Positions 18,845-27,528 of a DNA stretch of 64,000 bases are shown in pieces (position 1 is the first letter of the stretch; every line of letters starts with the position of its first letter). Made by a program: the position numbers and the translations under genes. The DNA is taken from positions 1 to 64,000 of the forward strand of contig NZ_LIXZ01000009.1 in the NCBI RefSeq assembly GCF_001305855.1. The letters run 5' to 3'. The notes beneath the pieces were generated by a model. The model was not told the DNA's origin. It was given only the letters and a program-made list of their open reading frames with translations, and did no database searches. The DNA is from Rossellomorea vietnamensis (GTDB taxonomy: Bacteria; Bacillota; Bacilli; Bacillales; Bacillaceae_B).

Positions 18845-19567
18845 TTAAAACGGATTCGTCGCCCACTGAAGGGACTGTTTGATAAAGATCCTTGGATGCA
18901 GTTTCAGCTGCGCTACCATATGCTCTGCCAAGTCCTCGGGCTGCATATACTTCTCTTTGTCTGCTTCATCAAGCTTATCCCCAAAGGTCAGATCCGTTGC
19001 CACCAGGCTCGGATTCAGGGTCATGACACGAATATTATGTTTCCGGACTTCCTGCATCAGTGCCTCTGTCATCCCTTGGACGGCAAACTTCGATCCACTG
19101 TACGCCGTGCTTCCTTCAGTCCCTTTCAAGCCGCTGCTGGATGAGATGTTGATGATGTCCCCCCGGTTCTTCTCGATCAGCTGGGGCAGGACGGCACGGG
19201 TTACATAGTAGGTTCCGAATACATTGACTTCAAAGGTCCGTTTCCATTCTTCCGGATCGATCTCAAGAAACGAACCGTACGTTCCGATACCGGCATTATT
19301 GATTAAGATATCCGCAGTTCCCAAATCATTTGTTAGTTTTGCCACTGCTTGATCCACCTGTTCCATATCGGAAATATCAGCTACAGCCACACTGGCTTTC
19401 ACTCCAAGGGATCGTGCTTCCTCTGCCACTTTTGCCAGGGTGCTTTCTGTGCGGGCGATCAACCCGACATGAATGCCTTCACGGGCAAGCTCTAATGCGG
19501 TCGCCTTTCCGATTCCGCGGGCAGCCCCCGTTATATAAGCGGTTTTGCCTTTAATCGATTGTGCCAT
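18845..19567 (-). CDS. yoxD: Short-chain dehydrogenase/reductase, YoxD-like
   Basis: 240 aa. NAD(P)-binding motif TGAARGIG (residues 14-21), NNAG (about 90), catalytic Ser in SSSSG and the YSGSK active-site pair. The closest family I recognise is Bacillus YoxD, usually annotated as a 3-ketoacyl-ACP reductase. The shared C-terminal MQPEDLAEHMVAQLKL block supports this. The physiological substrate is unknown, and it is a stand-alone gene. Confidence 0.85.
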   Translation of the reverse strand: MAQSIKGKTAYITGAARGIGKATALELAREGIHVGLIARTESTLAKVAEEARSLGVKASVAVADISDMEQVDQAVAKLTNDLGTADILINNAGIGTYGSFLEIDPEEWKRTFEVNVFGTYYVTRAVLPQLIEKNRGDIINISSSSGLKGTEGSTAYSGSKFAVQGMTEALMQEVRKHNIRVMTLNPSLVATDLTFGDKLDEADKEKYMQPEDLAEHMVAQLKLHPRIFIKQSLQWATNPF

Positions 19568-19654
19568 CTTTCATCATCCTTTCCATAAGGTTCTATCGTA
19601 AGTGTAAAGTGTAGAAGTGCGGATAGGCAACTAATCTACCTGACGGATCAGAAA

Positions 19655-19679
19655 GAAAAAAACCCCGGGAGTCCCGGAG
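19655..19679 (-). terminator. ythB terminator
   Basis: On the minus strand CTCCGGG-ACT-CCCGGGG, a 7-bp stem including one G-T pair, runs directly into seven T. It is just past the ythB stop. Confidence 0.85.
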
Positions 19680-19684
19680 CGAAT

Positions 19685-20716
19685 TCATTCACTTTTTTGC
19701 CGTAAATACCGTTTATCATTCATGAACAGACTCCAGAAGTAGACAAAGCCAGGGAACAGGATGATGAACCCGACGATATAGGTGATGAATACAGCCTTAA
19801 AGGAGTTGGGATCGGTAAATCCCGATTGGATCGTAACCTCAGGGTAGATGATATACGGTAAATGTGCCTTACCGTACACATAACTCGCCAGTACATATTG
19901 AAAAGTAACGGCAATGACGGCCACCCGGGGCATCCCTTTCATCCCTTCCTTATTCGTCGGCAGGAACAAAGCACCCCCCGCGACGAGGAACCCGAGAAGC
20001 GAGACGAGTAGAATCGGCAGGTCGTCCATCATACGATCGTAAATCCATCTTGCCTCATTTTTCATGGTGAACATGATGAGAAAAGCCATGACAACCGATA
20101 TGGGACCGATGATCAGCGCGTCCCGTCGATAAACTTTGAATGCTTCGAATTCCTTTGAAGCCTTGGAATAGTCAGCAAGAAGCAGAGATGACAGAAATAG
20201 CGTACTTGCGACGGCGAATCCGAAGAAAGCATATTCATGGGGACTGCTGAACAATTTTCCCAGATGCAGGGTCTGTCCGTCGCTGAAATCAATATAAGGT
20301 CCGTGGGAAATGGGCAGTACACTGATGAGCAGACCCGGAATCAATAAGCCGGTGATTCCTGTTACGTAGGTCAGCGGCTTTCTGTAGTCATCTGCTACAT
20401 GAGAGAATACAAGGAAAGCACTCCGCAGGGCCAGAAGCAAAAGAATCAGGCTTCCTGGAACGAGAAGAACGGTCCCTAATGAATAGGCGGCTCCAGGGAA
20501 CATACTGTACACGGCGACGACTAAGGCGACGATGAATGTATTGGTGACCTCCCAGGTCGGGGACAGATAGCGATTGGCAATGTTCGTCGCTTTCGTTTTG
20601 TCATGATTGATGTAGATCATCGACCAGAAACCTGCGCCGAAATCCATCGTCGCCATGACGGCATAGATAAAGACGAAACCCCATAGAATCGTGATGGCAA
20701 TCAATGATTGTGTCAT
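19685..20716 (-). CDS. ythB: Cytochrome bd-type quinol oxidase subunit II (YthB/CydB)
   Basis: 343 aa membrane protein with about eight to nine hydrophobic segments. It starts with a CydB-type N-terminus (GFVFIYAVMATMDFGAGFW). It pairs with subunit I encoded 18 nt upstream and carries no haem-binding motif. Length equals B. subtilis YthB. No cydCD follows; a terminator comes directly after. Automated annotation would call it cydB. Confidence 0.88.
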   Translation of the reverse strand: MTQSLIAITILWGFVFIYAVMATMDFGAGFWSMIYINHDKTKATNIANRYLSPTWEVTNTFIVALVVAVYSMFPGAAYSLGTVLLVPGSLILLLLALRSAFLVFSHVADDYRKPLTYVTGITGLLIPGLLISVLPISHGPYIDFSDGQTLHLGKLFSSPHEYAFFGFAVASTLFLSSLLLADYSKASKEFEAFKVYRRDALIIGPISVVMAFLIMFTMKNEARWIYDRMMDDLPILLVSLLGFLVAGGALFLPTNKEGMKGMPRVAVIAVTFQYVLASYVYGKAHLPYIIYPEVTIQSGFTDPNSFKAVFITYIVGFIILFPGFVYFWSLFMNDKRYLRQKSE

Positions 20717-20734
20717 TTCTTCACCTCCTGCTGT

Positions 20735-22093
20735 TTAAGTTGATAAAGGAATATCCTTGTGACTCGCTTCCGCCTTGTTAATATCCTTTTCAGGTGGATT
20801 CCGCTTGAAATAATAGAGAAGAACCAGAACGACGGACACGGCCAAAATCGCATAAACGGAAACGAACAGTATGAAAAGGGTCCCTAAGTTCCCTGAAGTG
20901 GTCACCGAGTCTTCCGTACTGAGAATGCGGTAGATCGTCCAAGGTTGTCGACCTGTACAGGCGAAGATCCAGCCGAATTCGATGGCCATGATCGACAGCG
21001 GCCCACCGGCGACGAATGCCCACATCAGCCATTTCGGGAAACGGTCTTTCTTCAGTAGCTTGTTCCATACATAGGCCACCAGCGATAGTAAGATAAGCAG
21101 TGAGCCGATCCCGACCATCGCGTTGAATAGGGTATGGACGAAAAGAGGCGGCCAATATTCTTCAGGGAAGTCGTTCAATCCGATCACTTCCGTATCGAAA
21201 CTGTTCCCGGCAAGGAAACTGAGTGCCCACGGAATTTCAATCCCCCACTTTACTTCTTGAGTGGCAGGGTCGGTGAAACCTCCAACGGAAAGTGGAGCAT
21301 GAGTCTGGGTTTCGAACAAACCTTCCGCTGCAGCCAATTTCTCAGGCTGATACTCATGGAGCTTTTGGGCCGATTCATGTCCATTGATTGCGGTCAAGAA
21401 TGCGAATACACCCCCGACTAATAAGCAAATCATGAGTGACTTGCGGTGAAACGCATAAATCCTCGATCCGAAAGACGATCGGAGCATTTTAAAAGCGGAT
21501 ACGGTTGCAATCGTAAATGACCCCACTACATAGGCCGATAATGCCACGTGTCCGGCGGTTACGAAGAAACTCGGATTAAAGAATGCTTTCCACGGATCTA
21601 CGTTGGTTATCTGCCCGTTTATGATTTCAAATCCGTCAGGCGTTCCTTCAAACGCATGTACATTGGTGATGAGTACAGCTGAAGCAAGACCTCCGATGGC
21701 GACAAGGACCAGGCTCACAATCCTCATCCATGGTGCAATGCGATTCGCTGCATACACATAAATGGACATAAACAATGCTTCCACAAAGAAAGCATAGATT
21801 TCAATTTGAAACGGCAGGGCCATGACTCGGCCGATGACTTCCATAAATCCCGGCCAAAGGAGGGACAATTGAACGCCCGCGATCGTTCCTGTCGGGATAC
21901 CAACCCCTAACAAAACGGCAAACGCCTTGGTCCAGCGCTTGGCCATCACGGAATAATCAAGGTCATTGGTCCGTTGAAACATAATTTCGGCAACAAGGAT
22001 CATTAACGGAATACCCACTCCAAGTGTGGCAAAAATGATATGAAACCCCATTGTGATCCCAAACATGGAACGAGCAATTACTAATTCATCCAT
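20735..22093 (-). CDS. ythA: Cytochrome bd-type quinol oxidase subunit I (YthA/CydA)
   Basis: A terminal oxidase subunit that takes electrons from menaquinol to oxygen. The axial haem histidine H18 is in GITMGFHIIF, and GRQPW is conserved (CTGRQPWTIY). The Q-loop is short. The N-terminal sequence (IIFATLGVGIPLMILVAEIMF) resembles the YthA/CbdA branch rather than B. subtilis CydA, which I recall as STTLFHFLFVP at this place. I start at ATG 22093, 8 nt after AAGGGAG; the TTG at 22099 is too close. 452 aa. Confidence 0.88.
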   Translation of the reverse strand: MDELVIARSMFGITMGFHIIFATLGVGIPLMILVAEIMFQRTNDLDYSVMAKRWTKAFAVLLGVGIPTGTIAGVQLSLLWPGFMEVIGRVMALPFQIEIYAFFVEALFMSIYVYAANRIAPWMRIVSLVLVAIGGLASAVLITNVHAFEGTPDGFEIINGQITNVDPWKAFFNPSFFVTAGHVALSAYVVGSFTIATVSAFKMLRSSFGSRIYAFHRKSLMICLLVGGVFAFLTAINGHESAQKLHEYQPEKLAAAEGLFETQTHAPLSVGGFTDPATQEVKWGIEIPWALSFLAGNSFDTEVIGLNDFPEEYWPPLFVHTLFNAMVGIGSLLILLSLVAYVWNKLLKKDRFPKWLMWAFVAGGPLSIMAIEFGWIFACTGRQPWTIYRILSTEDSVTTSGNLGTLFILFVSVYAILAVSVVLVLLYYFKRNPPEKDINKAEASHKDIPLST

Positions 22094-22200
22094 TTTCAAA
22101 TCTCCCTTTACTAGTCTTTAACATTTCCTTATTGTCCACTTAATGGAAAATAATATTCATGTTTTTTAGGAGGGAGGGTTATGTATACCACATAAAAAAA

Positions 22201-22223
22201 AGAGCAGCCACGGTGGCTGCTCT
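22201..22223 (-). terminator. Terminator of the zinc-binding lipoprotein gene
   Basis: Perfect 10-bp stem AGAGCAGCCA / TGGCTGCTCT with a CGG loop. The minus-strand 3' side is a run of T. Confidence 0.88.
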
Positions 22224-23152
22224 TATTGCAAAGCTTTTTTCAACATATCAATGTTCCTTTTCATCAATGAAAAGTAATCCTCATCCTTTTTTCGATCATC
22301 GGCTGTAAGGACGGATAAATTATGAAGTGTCAGTGATTTCGCACCCAATTCATCTTGGACGACTTCTGTCAGGCGTGAAGAGACATTCTGTTCAAAGAAA
22401 ATGTATTGGACGTTGTCTTTTTTTCCTTTATCAATGATTTCTTTCAGCTCCTGCTGGGACGGTTCATTGGCTGTATTCAATCCGGCGATGGCTTCCTGGT
22501 GGAGGCCGTAGCGTTCTTCCCAGTAGCTGTAGGCTGCGTGGGAAACGTAAAAGGTTTTCTTTGGTGCGCTGTCAGCCATCTTTTTGAACTCTGCGTCTAA
22601 CTCATCCAGGTCACCCGACAGCTCTTCAAAATTCGCCTGGAATTCCTCTTTATGCTCGGGCATTTCCTTTGAGAGGGTGTCGGCAATATTCTTTGCCATT
22701 TGCTTCGAATACACGGGATCCAGCCAAATGTGTGGATTCACATCGTGGTGATGGCCATCCTCATGGTCGTGTTCATCAGCACCCTTTTCGTGAGGCACTT
22801 CGATTCCTGTACTTGTCGGTACCACTGTAACGTCTTCGTTTTCTAATAATGATTTAGATTTTTCAACGAAACCTTCAAGGCCCATCCCGACATAGAAGAA
22901 AACATCCCCATCTGCCATCTTCATCATGTCTTTCTGAGATGGTTCGAAGGTGTGTTCATCAGCACCGGGGGGGTAGATGCTTTCTACGTCCACATAGTCC
23001 CCGCCGATTTTTTTCGTGAAATCCTCAAGAGGGTAGACAGTGGTGTAAATCTCTAATACATCTTTCTTTTTGCCGTCCTGACCGGAGTCGGCTCCACATG
23101 CAGACAATACGAAAATCAATAATAATAGCAAACTCATGCGAATATAGTTCAA
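22223..23152 (-). CDS. znuA: Zinc ABC transporter substrate-binding lipoprotein (ZnuA/AdcA type)
   Basis: 309 aa. A lipoprotein signal with lipobox LSAC (Cys19), then a TroA-like fold with metal-binding His in ADEHTFEP, a His/Asp/Glu-rich loop (DEHDHEDGHHHD) and the ligand block NPHIWLDP. The His-rich loop and a Zur-type operator upstream point to zinc rather than manganese. The start is TTG, 7 nt after AGGAGG. No permease or ATPase gene adjoins, so it must work with a ZnuBC encoded elsewhere. Confidence 0.9.
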   Translation of the reverse strand: MNYIRMSLLLLLIFVLSACGADSGQDGKKKDVLEIYTTVYPLEDFTKKIGGDYVDVESIYPPGADEHTFEPSQKDMMKMADGDVFFYVGMGLEGFVEKSKSLLENEDVTVVPTSTGIEVPHEKGADEHDHEDGHHHDVNPHIWLDPVYSKQMAKNIADTLSKEMPEHKEEFQANFEELSGDLDELDAEFKKMADSAPKKTFYVSHAAYSYWEERYGLHQEAIAGLNTANEPSQQELKEIIDKGKKDNVQYIFFEQNVSSRLTEVVQDELGAKSLTLHNLSVLTADDRKKDEDYFSLMKRNIDMLKKALQ

Positions 23153-23187
23153 GAGGAATCCTCCTTTTTTAAGTCGTGTCCGTTTCT

Positions 23188-23249
23188 TAACTGTAATGAT
23201 TACGATTTAGCACACAGGTTATTTTACTACCGATAGGGGGAATAAGCAA
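23188..23249 (-). promoter_or_regulatory. Promoter and Zur box of znuA
   Basis: The minus strand reads TTGCTT (23244-23249), 17 nt, TAAAAT (23221-23226). Just downstream, 23188-23208 holds the dyad GTAAT-G-ATTAC extended to ATTACGATTT on one side, a near match to the Bacillus Zur operator. The operator sits at about the transcription start, fit for repression when zinc is plentiful. Confidence 0.8.
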
Positions 23250-23270
23250 GATAAATGGATGGTTTTTATA

Positions 23271-23304
23271 AAAAAAGACTGCCTCCTAAATTTGGAGCCA
23301 GTCT
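23271..23304 (-). terminator. yidD terminator
   Basis: GACTG and CTCC segments (minus strand) pair with GGAG and CAGTC around one mismatch, with a 7-nt loop followed by six T. Confidence 0.8.
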
Positions 23305-23307
23305 CAA

Positions 23308-23544
23308 TCATTTATTTTTTTGCCGCGGCCATTCTTCAGGCACGTGGTCGATTCCTCCAGGATGAAATGGATGACACTTCACAATCCGCTTGATCGTCAG
23401 CCAGCCGCCCCTGAGTGCGCCAAACCGGCTCACGGCCTCGACACCGTAATGGGAACAGGTAGGATAAAAGCGGCAAGTTGGGGGTTTAAGAGGAGAAATG
23501 ACGCGTTGGTAAAGCTTGAACAATACTAACAATACTCGTTTCAT
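23308..23544 (-). CDS. yidD: YidD-type membrane protein insertion efficiency factor
   Basis: 78 aa. The family core [14 protein letters not shown] with its conserved cysteines, [21 protein letters not shown] and an N-terminal amphipathic stretch are all present. YidD proteins are thought to assist YidC-mediated insertion at the inner membrane. In most bacteria yidD is near rnpA/yidC; here, as for Bacillus YtjA, it stands alone. Confidence 0.93.
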   Translation of the reverse strand: MKRVLLVLFKLYQRVISPLKPPTCRFYPTCSHYGVEAVSRFGALRGGWLTIKRIVKCHPFHPGGIDHVPEEWPRQKNK

Positions 23545-23660
23545 GATCCGTCTCCCCGTACAATTTTCTTTTACTATATCAGAATCTGTAGGCGGATTGA
23601 AAGGTTTTGGCCTGTAAGCCCGGATGTGGAAAGGTTTTTTACCTAATTCAGATTAAGTTG

Positions 23661-23689
23661 ATGAAATAACTATGAATTTACGTTATACT
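23661..23689 (+). promoter_or_regulatory. Possible luxS promoter
   Basis: ATGAAA (23661-23666), 17 nt, TATACT (23684-23689), 31 nt before the luxS start. The -35 is weak. Confidence 0.4.
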
Positions 23690-23720
23690 ATGTAGTAGAA
23701 ACTAAATGGGAGTGATTTTA

Positions 23721-24194
23721 ATGCCTTCAGTAGAAAGCTTTGAATTAGATCATAATGCAGTGAAAGCACCTTATGTCAGACATTGTGGTGTGCATAAAGT
23801 AGGAAGCGACGGACTTGTGAATAAGTTTGATATCCGTTTCTGTCAGCCGAACAAGCAAGCGATGAAGCCTGATTCCATTCATACTCTTGAGCATTTATTA
23901 GCCTTCACGATCCGTAAATATGCAGAGCCTTATGCTCATTTTGATATCATAGACATTTCCCCGATGGGTTGCCAAACGGGTTATTATTTAGTCGTCAGCG
24001 GGGAGCCGAAAGTGGAAGAAATCATCGACCTGCTGAACGCAACGATGAAAGAAGCGGTAGAAATCGAGGAAATCCCTGCAGCCAATGAAAAACAATGCGG
24101 GCAGGCGAAGCTTCATGATTTAGAAGGAGCCAAGAAGCTGATGCGTTTCTGGTTGAGTCAAAGCAACGAAGATTTGAAGCAAGTATTCGCATAA
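23721..24194 (+). CDS. luxS: S-ribosylhomocysteine lyase LuxS
   Basis: It splits S-ribosylhomocysteine into homocysteine and DPD, the autoinducer-2 precursor, in the activated methyl cycle. Zinc ligands H54 and H58 (HTLEH) and the cysteine in EKQCGQAK, with catalytic C84 (PMGCQTG), are all visible. From ATG 23721 it is 157 aa, exactly the B. subtilis length. The open frame reaches further upstream but only over the ribosome binding region (GGGAG). It is transcribed alone. Confidence 0.97.
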   Translation: MPSVESFELDHNAVKAPYVRHCGVHKVGSDGLVNKFDIRFCQPNKQAMKPDSIHTLEHLLAFTIRKYAEPYAHFDIIDISPMGCQTGYYLVVSGEPKVEEIIDLLNATMKEAVEIEEIPAANEKQCGQAKLHDLEGAKKLMRFWLSQSNEDLKQVFA

Positions 24195-24200
24195 AAAAAG

Positions 24201-24230
24201 CCACCGTTCATGATTGAACGGTGGTTTTTT
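24201..24230 (+). terminator. luxS terminator
   Basis: Perfect 10-bp stem CCACCGTTCA / TGAACGGTGG, TGAT loop, then TTTTTT. Confidence 0.92.
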
Positions 24231-24234
24231 GTGT

Positions 24235-24411
24235 TTACTCTTTATGTTCCTTTTCCTCATCCTGTTTCATCTGTTCGAGGTGAGGATTGTTTTCGAGTGG
24301 ATCAACTGTATGTTTAACGGTTGTGTAGGCTTTGGACGTAGTAAGGGCACTGACGAAAATCACCAGGATACAAATGACAACCGCAATGATCAAAACAAGA
24401 GTCATTGACAT
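24235..24411 (-). CDS. Small single-span membrane protein, YtzI-like
   Basis: 58 codons: one N-terminal transmembrane segment (MTLVLIIAVVICILVIFVSA) and a charged tail that ends QDEEKEHKE. AAGGGGG lies about 6 nt before the ATG on the minus strand. The layout (hydrophobic start, YTTVKHTVDP motif, acidic end) resembles Bacillus YtzI. Function unknown. It converges on luxS and uses the same intergenic hairpin. Confidence 0.75.
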   Translation of the reverse strand: MSMTLVLIIAVVICILVIFVSALTTSKAYTTVKHTVDPLENNPHLEQMKQDEEKEHKE

Positions 24412-24571
24412 CACGCAACCCCCTTTTTTTCACTATTTTACCATAGAAAGATCGGCCATTCAGGAGAAAAAGCAACATTTTTATGACGTTTCCTATGTTT
24501 TCCATTGGATGTTTGTTATTCTGAGTATAGTATGCACCAATCTTCACAGACGAAGCGAGGGGGAAGATACC

Positions 24572-24754
24572 ATGGAAATGTCTTCTATGATGGGAAAACA
24601 GGTGGCAGAGCTTCAGAGGACGCTCAGCATGAATCTGCTTAAGAGCCAGATGGCGACTCAAACGGCACAAGTCACGGTGATGATGAGGGATATGCAGGCA
24701 AGTCAGCCTGCACAGCATCCAAGTAAAGGACATGCGGTGGATATAAGAGGATGA
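24572..24754 (+). CDS. YjfB-family protein (putative motility protein)
   Basis: 60 codons. MSSMMGKQVAELQRTLSMN and a Met/Gln-rich helix match the YjfB family (DUF listed as putative motility protein), small SigD-linked proteins in Bacillus. GAGGGGG sits 7-8 nt before ATG. A perfect terminator follows. The motility role is from family annotation only. Confidence 0.8.
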   Translation: MEMSSMMGKQVAELQRTLSMNLLKSQMATQTAQVTVMMRDMQASQPAQHPSKGHAVDIRG

Positions 24755-24797
24755 AAAAAGCGTTGCTCCGGGATAGTAGGAGCAACGCTTTTTAATT
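24755..24797 (+). terminator. Terminator after the YjfB-family gene
   Basis: 15-bp perfect stem from AAAAAGCGTTGCTCC to GGAGCAACGCTTTTT, with a 9-nt loop. Confidence 0.92.
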
Positions 24798-24804
24798 TTG
24801 GATA

Positions 24805-24929
24805 TGTCTAGCTCCGGCGGGTAGAGGCTCGAGGTCATAAGTCAGGAATGCCAAAAAGGCAAAGAGCGCCTTTCCAGCATTCCCGTCTTATGCTTGTTGC
24901 CTCTGACCAACCCGCCTGCGCTTTTCTTA
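24805..24929. repeat. Long imperfect hairpin repeat
   Basis: A 125-nt element starting TGTCTAGCTCC and ending GCGCTTTTCTTA. Paired blocks run from the outside in: GGCGGGT/ACCCGCC, AGAGGC/GCCTCT, CATAAG/CTTATG, GGAATGC/GCATTCC and AAAGGC/GCCTTT. The form and the end sequences resemble dispersed non-coding repeats I know from other Bacillus genomes. Its right end coincides with the stop codon of the next gene. Confidence 0.7.
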
Positions 24930-25172
24930 ATGTAAACTCTTCTTCTCCAACCTCACGCGTTCTTCGCTGTTGGACCATTTTTCTTTCAATGTTTCGAATA
25001 TGTATAAGCGGAAGAAGTATTGTAGTTCTTCTGTTTCCATTTCCTGTATCATTTCCAATAGTTCATTCCTGGATGTATCTTCTAAGATTGTAAGGGCAAT
25101 GAGGTCTAAGTCTTCGTCGGTACCTTTGATTCTTCCACGGTACATTTCATAGATTTCTTCGATCAACTTCAT
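24927..25172 (-). CDS. Conserved small acidic protein (DUF6154-like)
   Basis: 81 aa, mostly helical (MKLIEEIYEMYRGRIKG..., NELLEMIQEMETEEL). I recognise a Bacillaceae family of this shape, probably DUF6154, with no known role. Start ATG 25172 is 8 nt after GGGAGG; the frame continues to a GTG that overlaps the binding site. The stop codon lies at the end of the hairpin repeat. Confidence 0.7.
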   Translation of the reverse strand: MKLIEEIYEMYRGRIKGTDEDLDLIALTILEDTSRNELLEMIQEMETEELQYFFRLYIFETLKEKWSNSEERVRLEKKSLH

Positions 25173-25382
25173 GCACTTCACCTCCCTTTAGTTCCATTTT
25201 AACATGAACGTTTATGAATTACTCTACATATTATGCTAGGACAACTCTTATTTGTCTTTACCCTTTTATCGGACTTTCTAACCACGGATAGGCGTTCTGC
25301 CCCAGCTGATACGGCGTCGCTCCAGTGGTGATGCGTAGGTTGTCTGTGATAAACCAGCCACTATGAAAAGGAGATGGTCTAG

Positions 25383-25775
25383 TTGGAGAAAAGCATGCTG
25401 CTGTTTGTTGGATCGGGTCTTAGTGCTCTTATTCTTAACTTATTCGGAGAGTGGGACATGTTGATTACGTTTCTGTTGATCGCCGTGACCCTCGATTACT
25501 TCACCGGGATGATTGCAAGCGGGCTCGAAGGTAAGCTATCAAGCAAATACGGGGTGAAAGGGATTGGCCGGAAAGTGCTGATCTTCTCGCTTGTCACCGT
25601 TGCTCACCTTATTGATACTATACTAACAAATCAACACTTTATTCGTAATGCGACGATTATTTTTTATTTATGTAATGAGATGATTTCGATCATTGAGAAT
25701 GTCGGGAGAGCAGGAGTGCCCGTACCGGAATTTTTACGAAAAGCGGTTGAAGTGTTGAAGAAGAAATCGAAGTGA
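25383..25775 (+). CDS. Holin-family membrane protein (toxin-secretion/phage holin type)
   Basis: 130 aa with about three to four hydrophobic segments and the family motif LITFLLIAVTLDYFTGMIA plus CNEMISIIENVGRAGVP (phage_holin_4 type). TTG start, 7-8 nt after AAAGGAGAT. Chromosomal copies outside prophages are common in Bacillus, and no endolysin or other phage gene is adjacent. Function is uncertain. Confidence 0.8.
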   Translation: MEKSMLLFVGSGLSALILNLFGEWDMLITFLLIAVTLDYFTGMIASGLEGKLSSKYGVKGIGRKVLIFSLVTVAHLIDTILTNQHFIRNATIIFYLCNEMISIIENVGRAGVPVPEFLRKAVEVLKKKSK

Positions 25776-25831
25776 ATAGAATTTCGTCAATTGAGGAAAA
25801 TGAAGGGTAAGTACTGTGAAGGAGTGGGAAG

Positions 25832-26170
25832 ATGAGCGAAGAAAGACATGATTATTATATTGAAGTGGCCACCGGTGAAATTTCAAGAAGCTCGACGGAT
25901 TCCGAATGGAACTTTAAAATATCTGCGACGGATGAAGAAATCACCCAGCTTCGGGAGGTATTCGATTCCAATCACTCGGTCGACTGGCAAGGTTTCTACC
26001 GGGCTCACGTTCCTTATGTTCAATATCATTTTGATCGGGAAAATGATGCCTATGATGAAAACCTGCATCAAGTGTATGAAATGCTCCACCGACTGGGGGA
26101 TGAAGACGTAAAGACCTTCATTGAAAGTATAGGCATCCTCGATTCCAAGCCTCATGAAAACCACGAGTAA
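25832..26170 (+). CDS. Uncharacterised conserved Bacillaceae protein
   Basis: 112 aa, acidic, no signal peptide or membrane span. It contains YYIEVATGEISRSS and a C-terminal helical half (DENLHQVYEMLHRLGDEDVKTF). GAAGGAGTG precedes the ATG at good spacing. I do not recognise a function. It lies between the holin-like gene and ytkD in the same direction. Confidence 0.75.
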   Translation: MSEERHDYYIEVATGEISRSSTDSEWNFKISATDEEITQLREVFDSNHSVDWQGFYRAHVPYVQYHFDRENDAYDENLHQVYEMLHRLGDEDVKTFIESIGILDSKPHENHE

Positions 26171-26264
26171 TGATAAAAGTGTTGGTTCAGAAGTGATATC
26201 TGTGGACCAATGCTTTTTATTTGTGGTTAGATGAAAGAAAGCGTGTACGGATGAGGTGACGTAA

Positions 26265-26738
26265 ATGGAACAATTTACAGATGAAAATGGCATAAAAGTA
26301 GAATTATCTTTTCATAAGGGGAAGTTTCAACAGGAATCCTATCATGTCCTCGTGATCTGCCGCTATAAAGGCCAATGGTTATTGACCCGCCATAAAAAGA
26401 GGGGTCTCGAGTTTCCAGGGGGGAAGAGGGAACAGGGTGAGACCCTCGAGGAAGCAGCGACACGTGAAACGTTTGAAGAAACGGGGGGAGTGATCAAAGA
26501 GCCTGTATTCATTGGGGAATATAAGGTGTTTGACCGCACTCCGTTTGTCAAAACGATTTTCTTTGCGGAAGCAGATGAGCTTATCCGCAAAGATGATTAT
26601 CTGGAAACAGAAGGAGCCGTGCTATGGAACGGTGATTTTTCACATATTCAGAAAGACCCTTCCTTTAGCTTCATCATGAAGGATCAGGTGGTGGAATCGG
26701 CACTGATAAGAGTAAGAGATCTCGATCTTATGACTTGA
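26265..26738 (+). CDS. ytkD: Nucleoside triphosphatase YtkD (Nudix)
   Basis: 157 aa (B. subtilis 158). The Nudix box [24 protein letters not shown] fits GX5EX7REUXEEXGU and begins near residue 47. YtkD in B. subtilis hydrolyses oxidised nucleotides such as 8-oxo-dGTP and can act in RNA decapping. AGGTGA lies upstream of the ATG. Its 3' end overlaps the convergent ytlD by 11 nt. Confidence 0.9.
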   Translation: MEQFTDENGIKVELSFHKGKFQQESYHVLVICRYKGQWLLTRHKKRGLEFPGGKREQGETLEEAATRETFEETGGVIKEPVFIGEYKVFDRTPFVKTIFFAEADELIRKDDYLETEGAVLWNGDFSHIQKDPSFSFIMKDQVVESALIRVRDLDLMT

Positions 26739-27528
26739 TCCATTTCTTCTCAAGCTGCTCCACGAGTTTATACATAATGGTTGCGAAAACGGCAATGACG
26801 AGAAGGGAGAGAAGGACAAGGGTAAAGTTAAACACCTGGAATCCGTAGATGATCATGTAGCCGAGGCCCTTGGCGGAGACAAGGAATTCCCCTACGATGA
26901 CGCCGACCCATGATAGCCCTACATTGACCTTCAAGGTTGAAATGATGGTAGGGAAGGAGGCGGGAAGGATGACTTCTTTAAACATCTGTCCCCGTTTTGC
27001 CCCGAATGTCTGCATCACCTTTAAGTAATTCGGATCGACTTCCCGAAAGGATGTATAGACGACGATGGTGGTGATGATAACAGATATGACCGTCCCCATG
27101 GCGATGATGGACGTAAAGCCCGGTCCAAGTCCGACAATCAAGATCGGCCCGAGGGCGACCTTTGGCATGGCGTTCAGGATGACAAGGTAGGGGTCCAGTA
27201 CTTTCGAGAGAAACGGTGACCACCAAAGTAAAGCGGCAAGCAGGGTCCCGAGCAGGGTGCCGAGGATGAACCCGATGACGGTTTCACCAAGGGTCACGGA
27301 CAGATTGGCTAAAAGGCTCCCGTCCCCCACCTTCACGATGAAAAGTTTCCATATTTTCGAAGGTGAACTGAAGATGAGGGGGTCCACCCAGCTGTTTCGA
27401 CTGGCAATCTCCCACAGTGAGAAGAAGACGGTGAAAATAAGGGCTTGATAAAACCAAACCCATCGCTGCTCTCTTTTCAGTGAGTGAATGTATTCCTGGT
27501 GTTTTTGCTTAATCGATTCGTGATTCAA
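26728..27528 (-). CDS. ytlD: ABC transporter permease YtlD (SsuC/TauC type)
   Basis: Inner-membrane permease with about six spans and the EAA-type loop ([24 protein letters not shown]). It belongs to the nitrate/sulfonate/taurine group. The frame is open to 27579, but the best start is TTG 27528, 10 nt after AAGGAG, giving 266 aa and a 20-nt overlap with ytlC. Substrate is not deducible. Confidence 0.87.
   Translation of the reverse strand: MNHESIKQKHQEYIHSLKREQRWVWFYQALIFTVFFSLWEIASRNSWVDPLIFSSPSKIWKLFIVKVGDGSLLANLSVTLGETVIGFILGTLLGTLLAALLWWSPFLSKVLDPYLVILNAMPKVALGPILIVGLGPGFTSIIAMGTVISVIITTIVVYTSFREVDPNYLKVMQTFGAKRGQMFKEVILPASFPTIISTLKVNVGLSWVGVIVGEFLVSAKGLGYMIIYGFQVFNFTLVLLSLLVIAVFATIMYKLVEQLEKKWIKS

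Noticed and set aside
25383-25775. Prophage remnant around the holin-like gene
   Set aside because: No endolysin, integrase or structural phage genes nearby; this holin family is common on Bacillus chromosomes.
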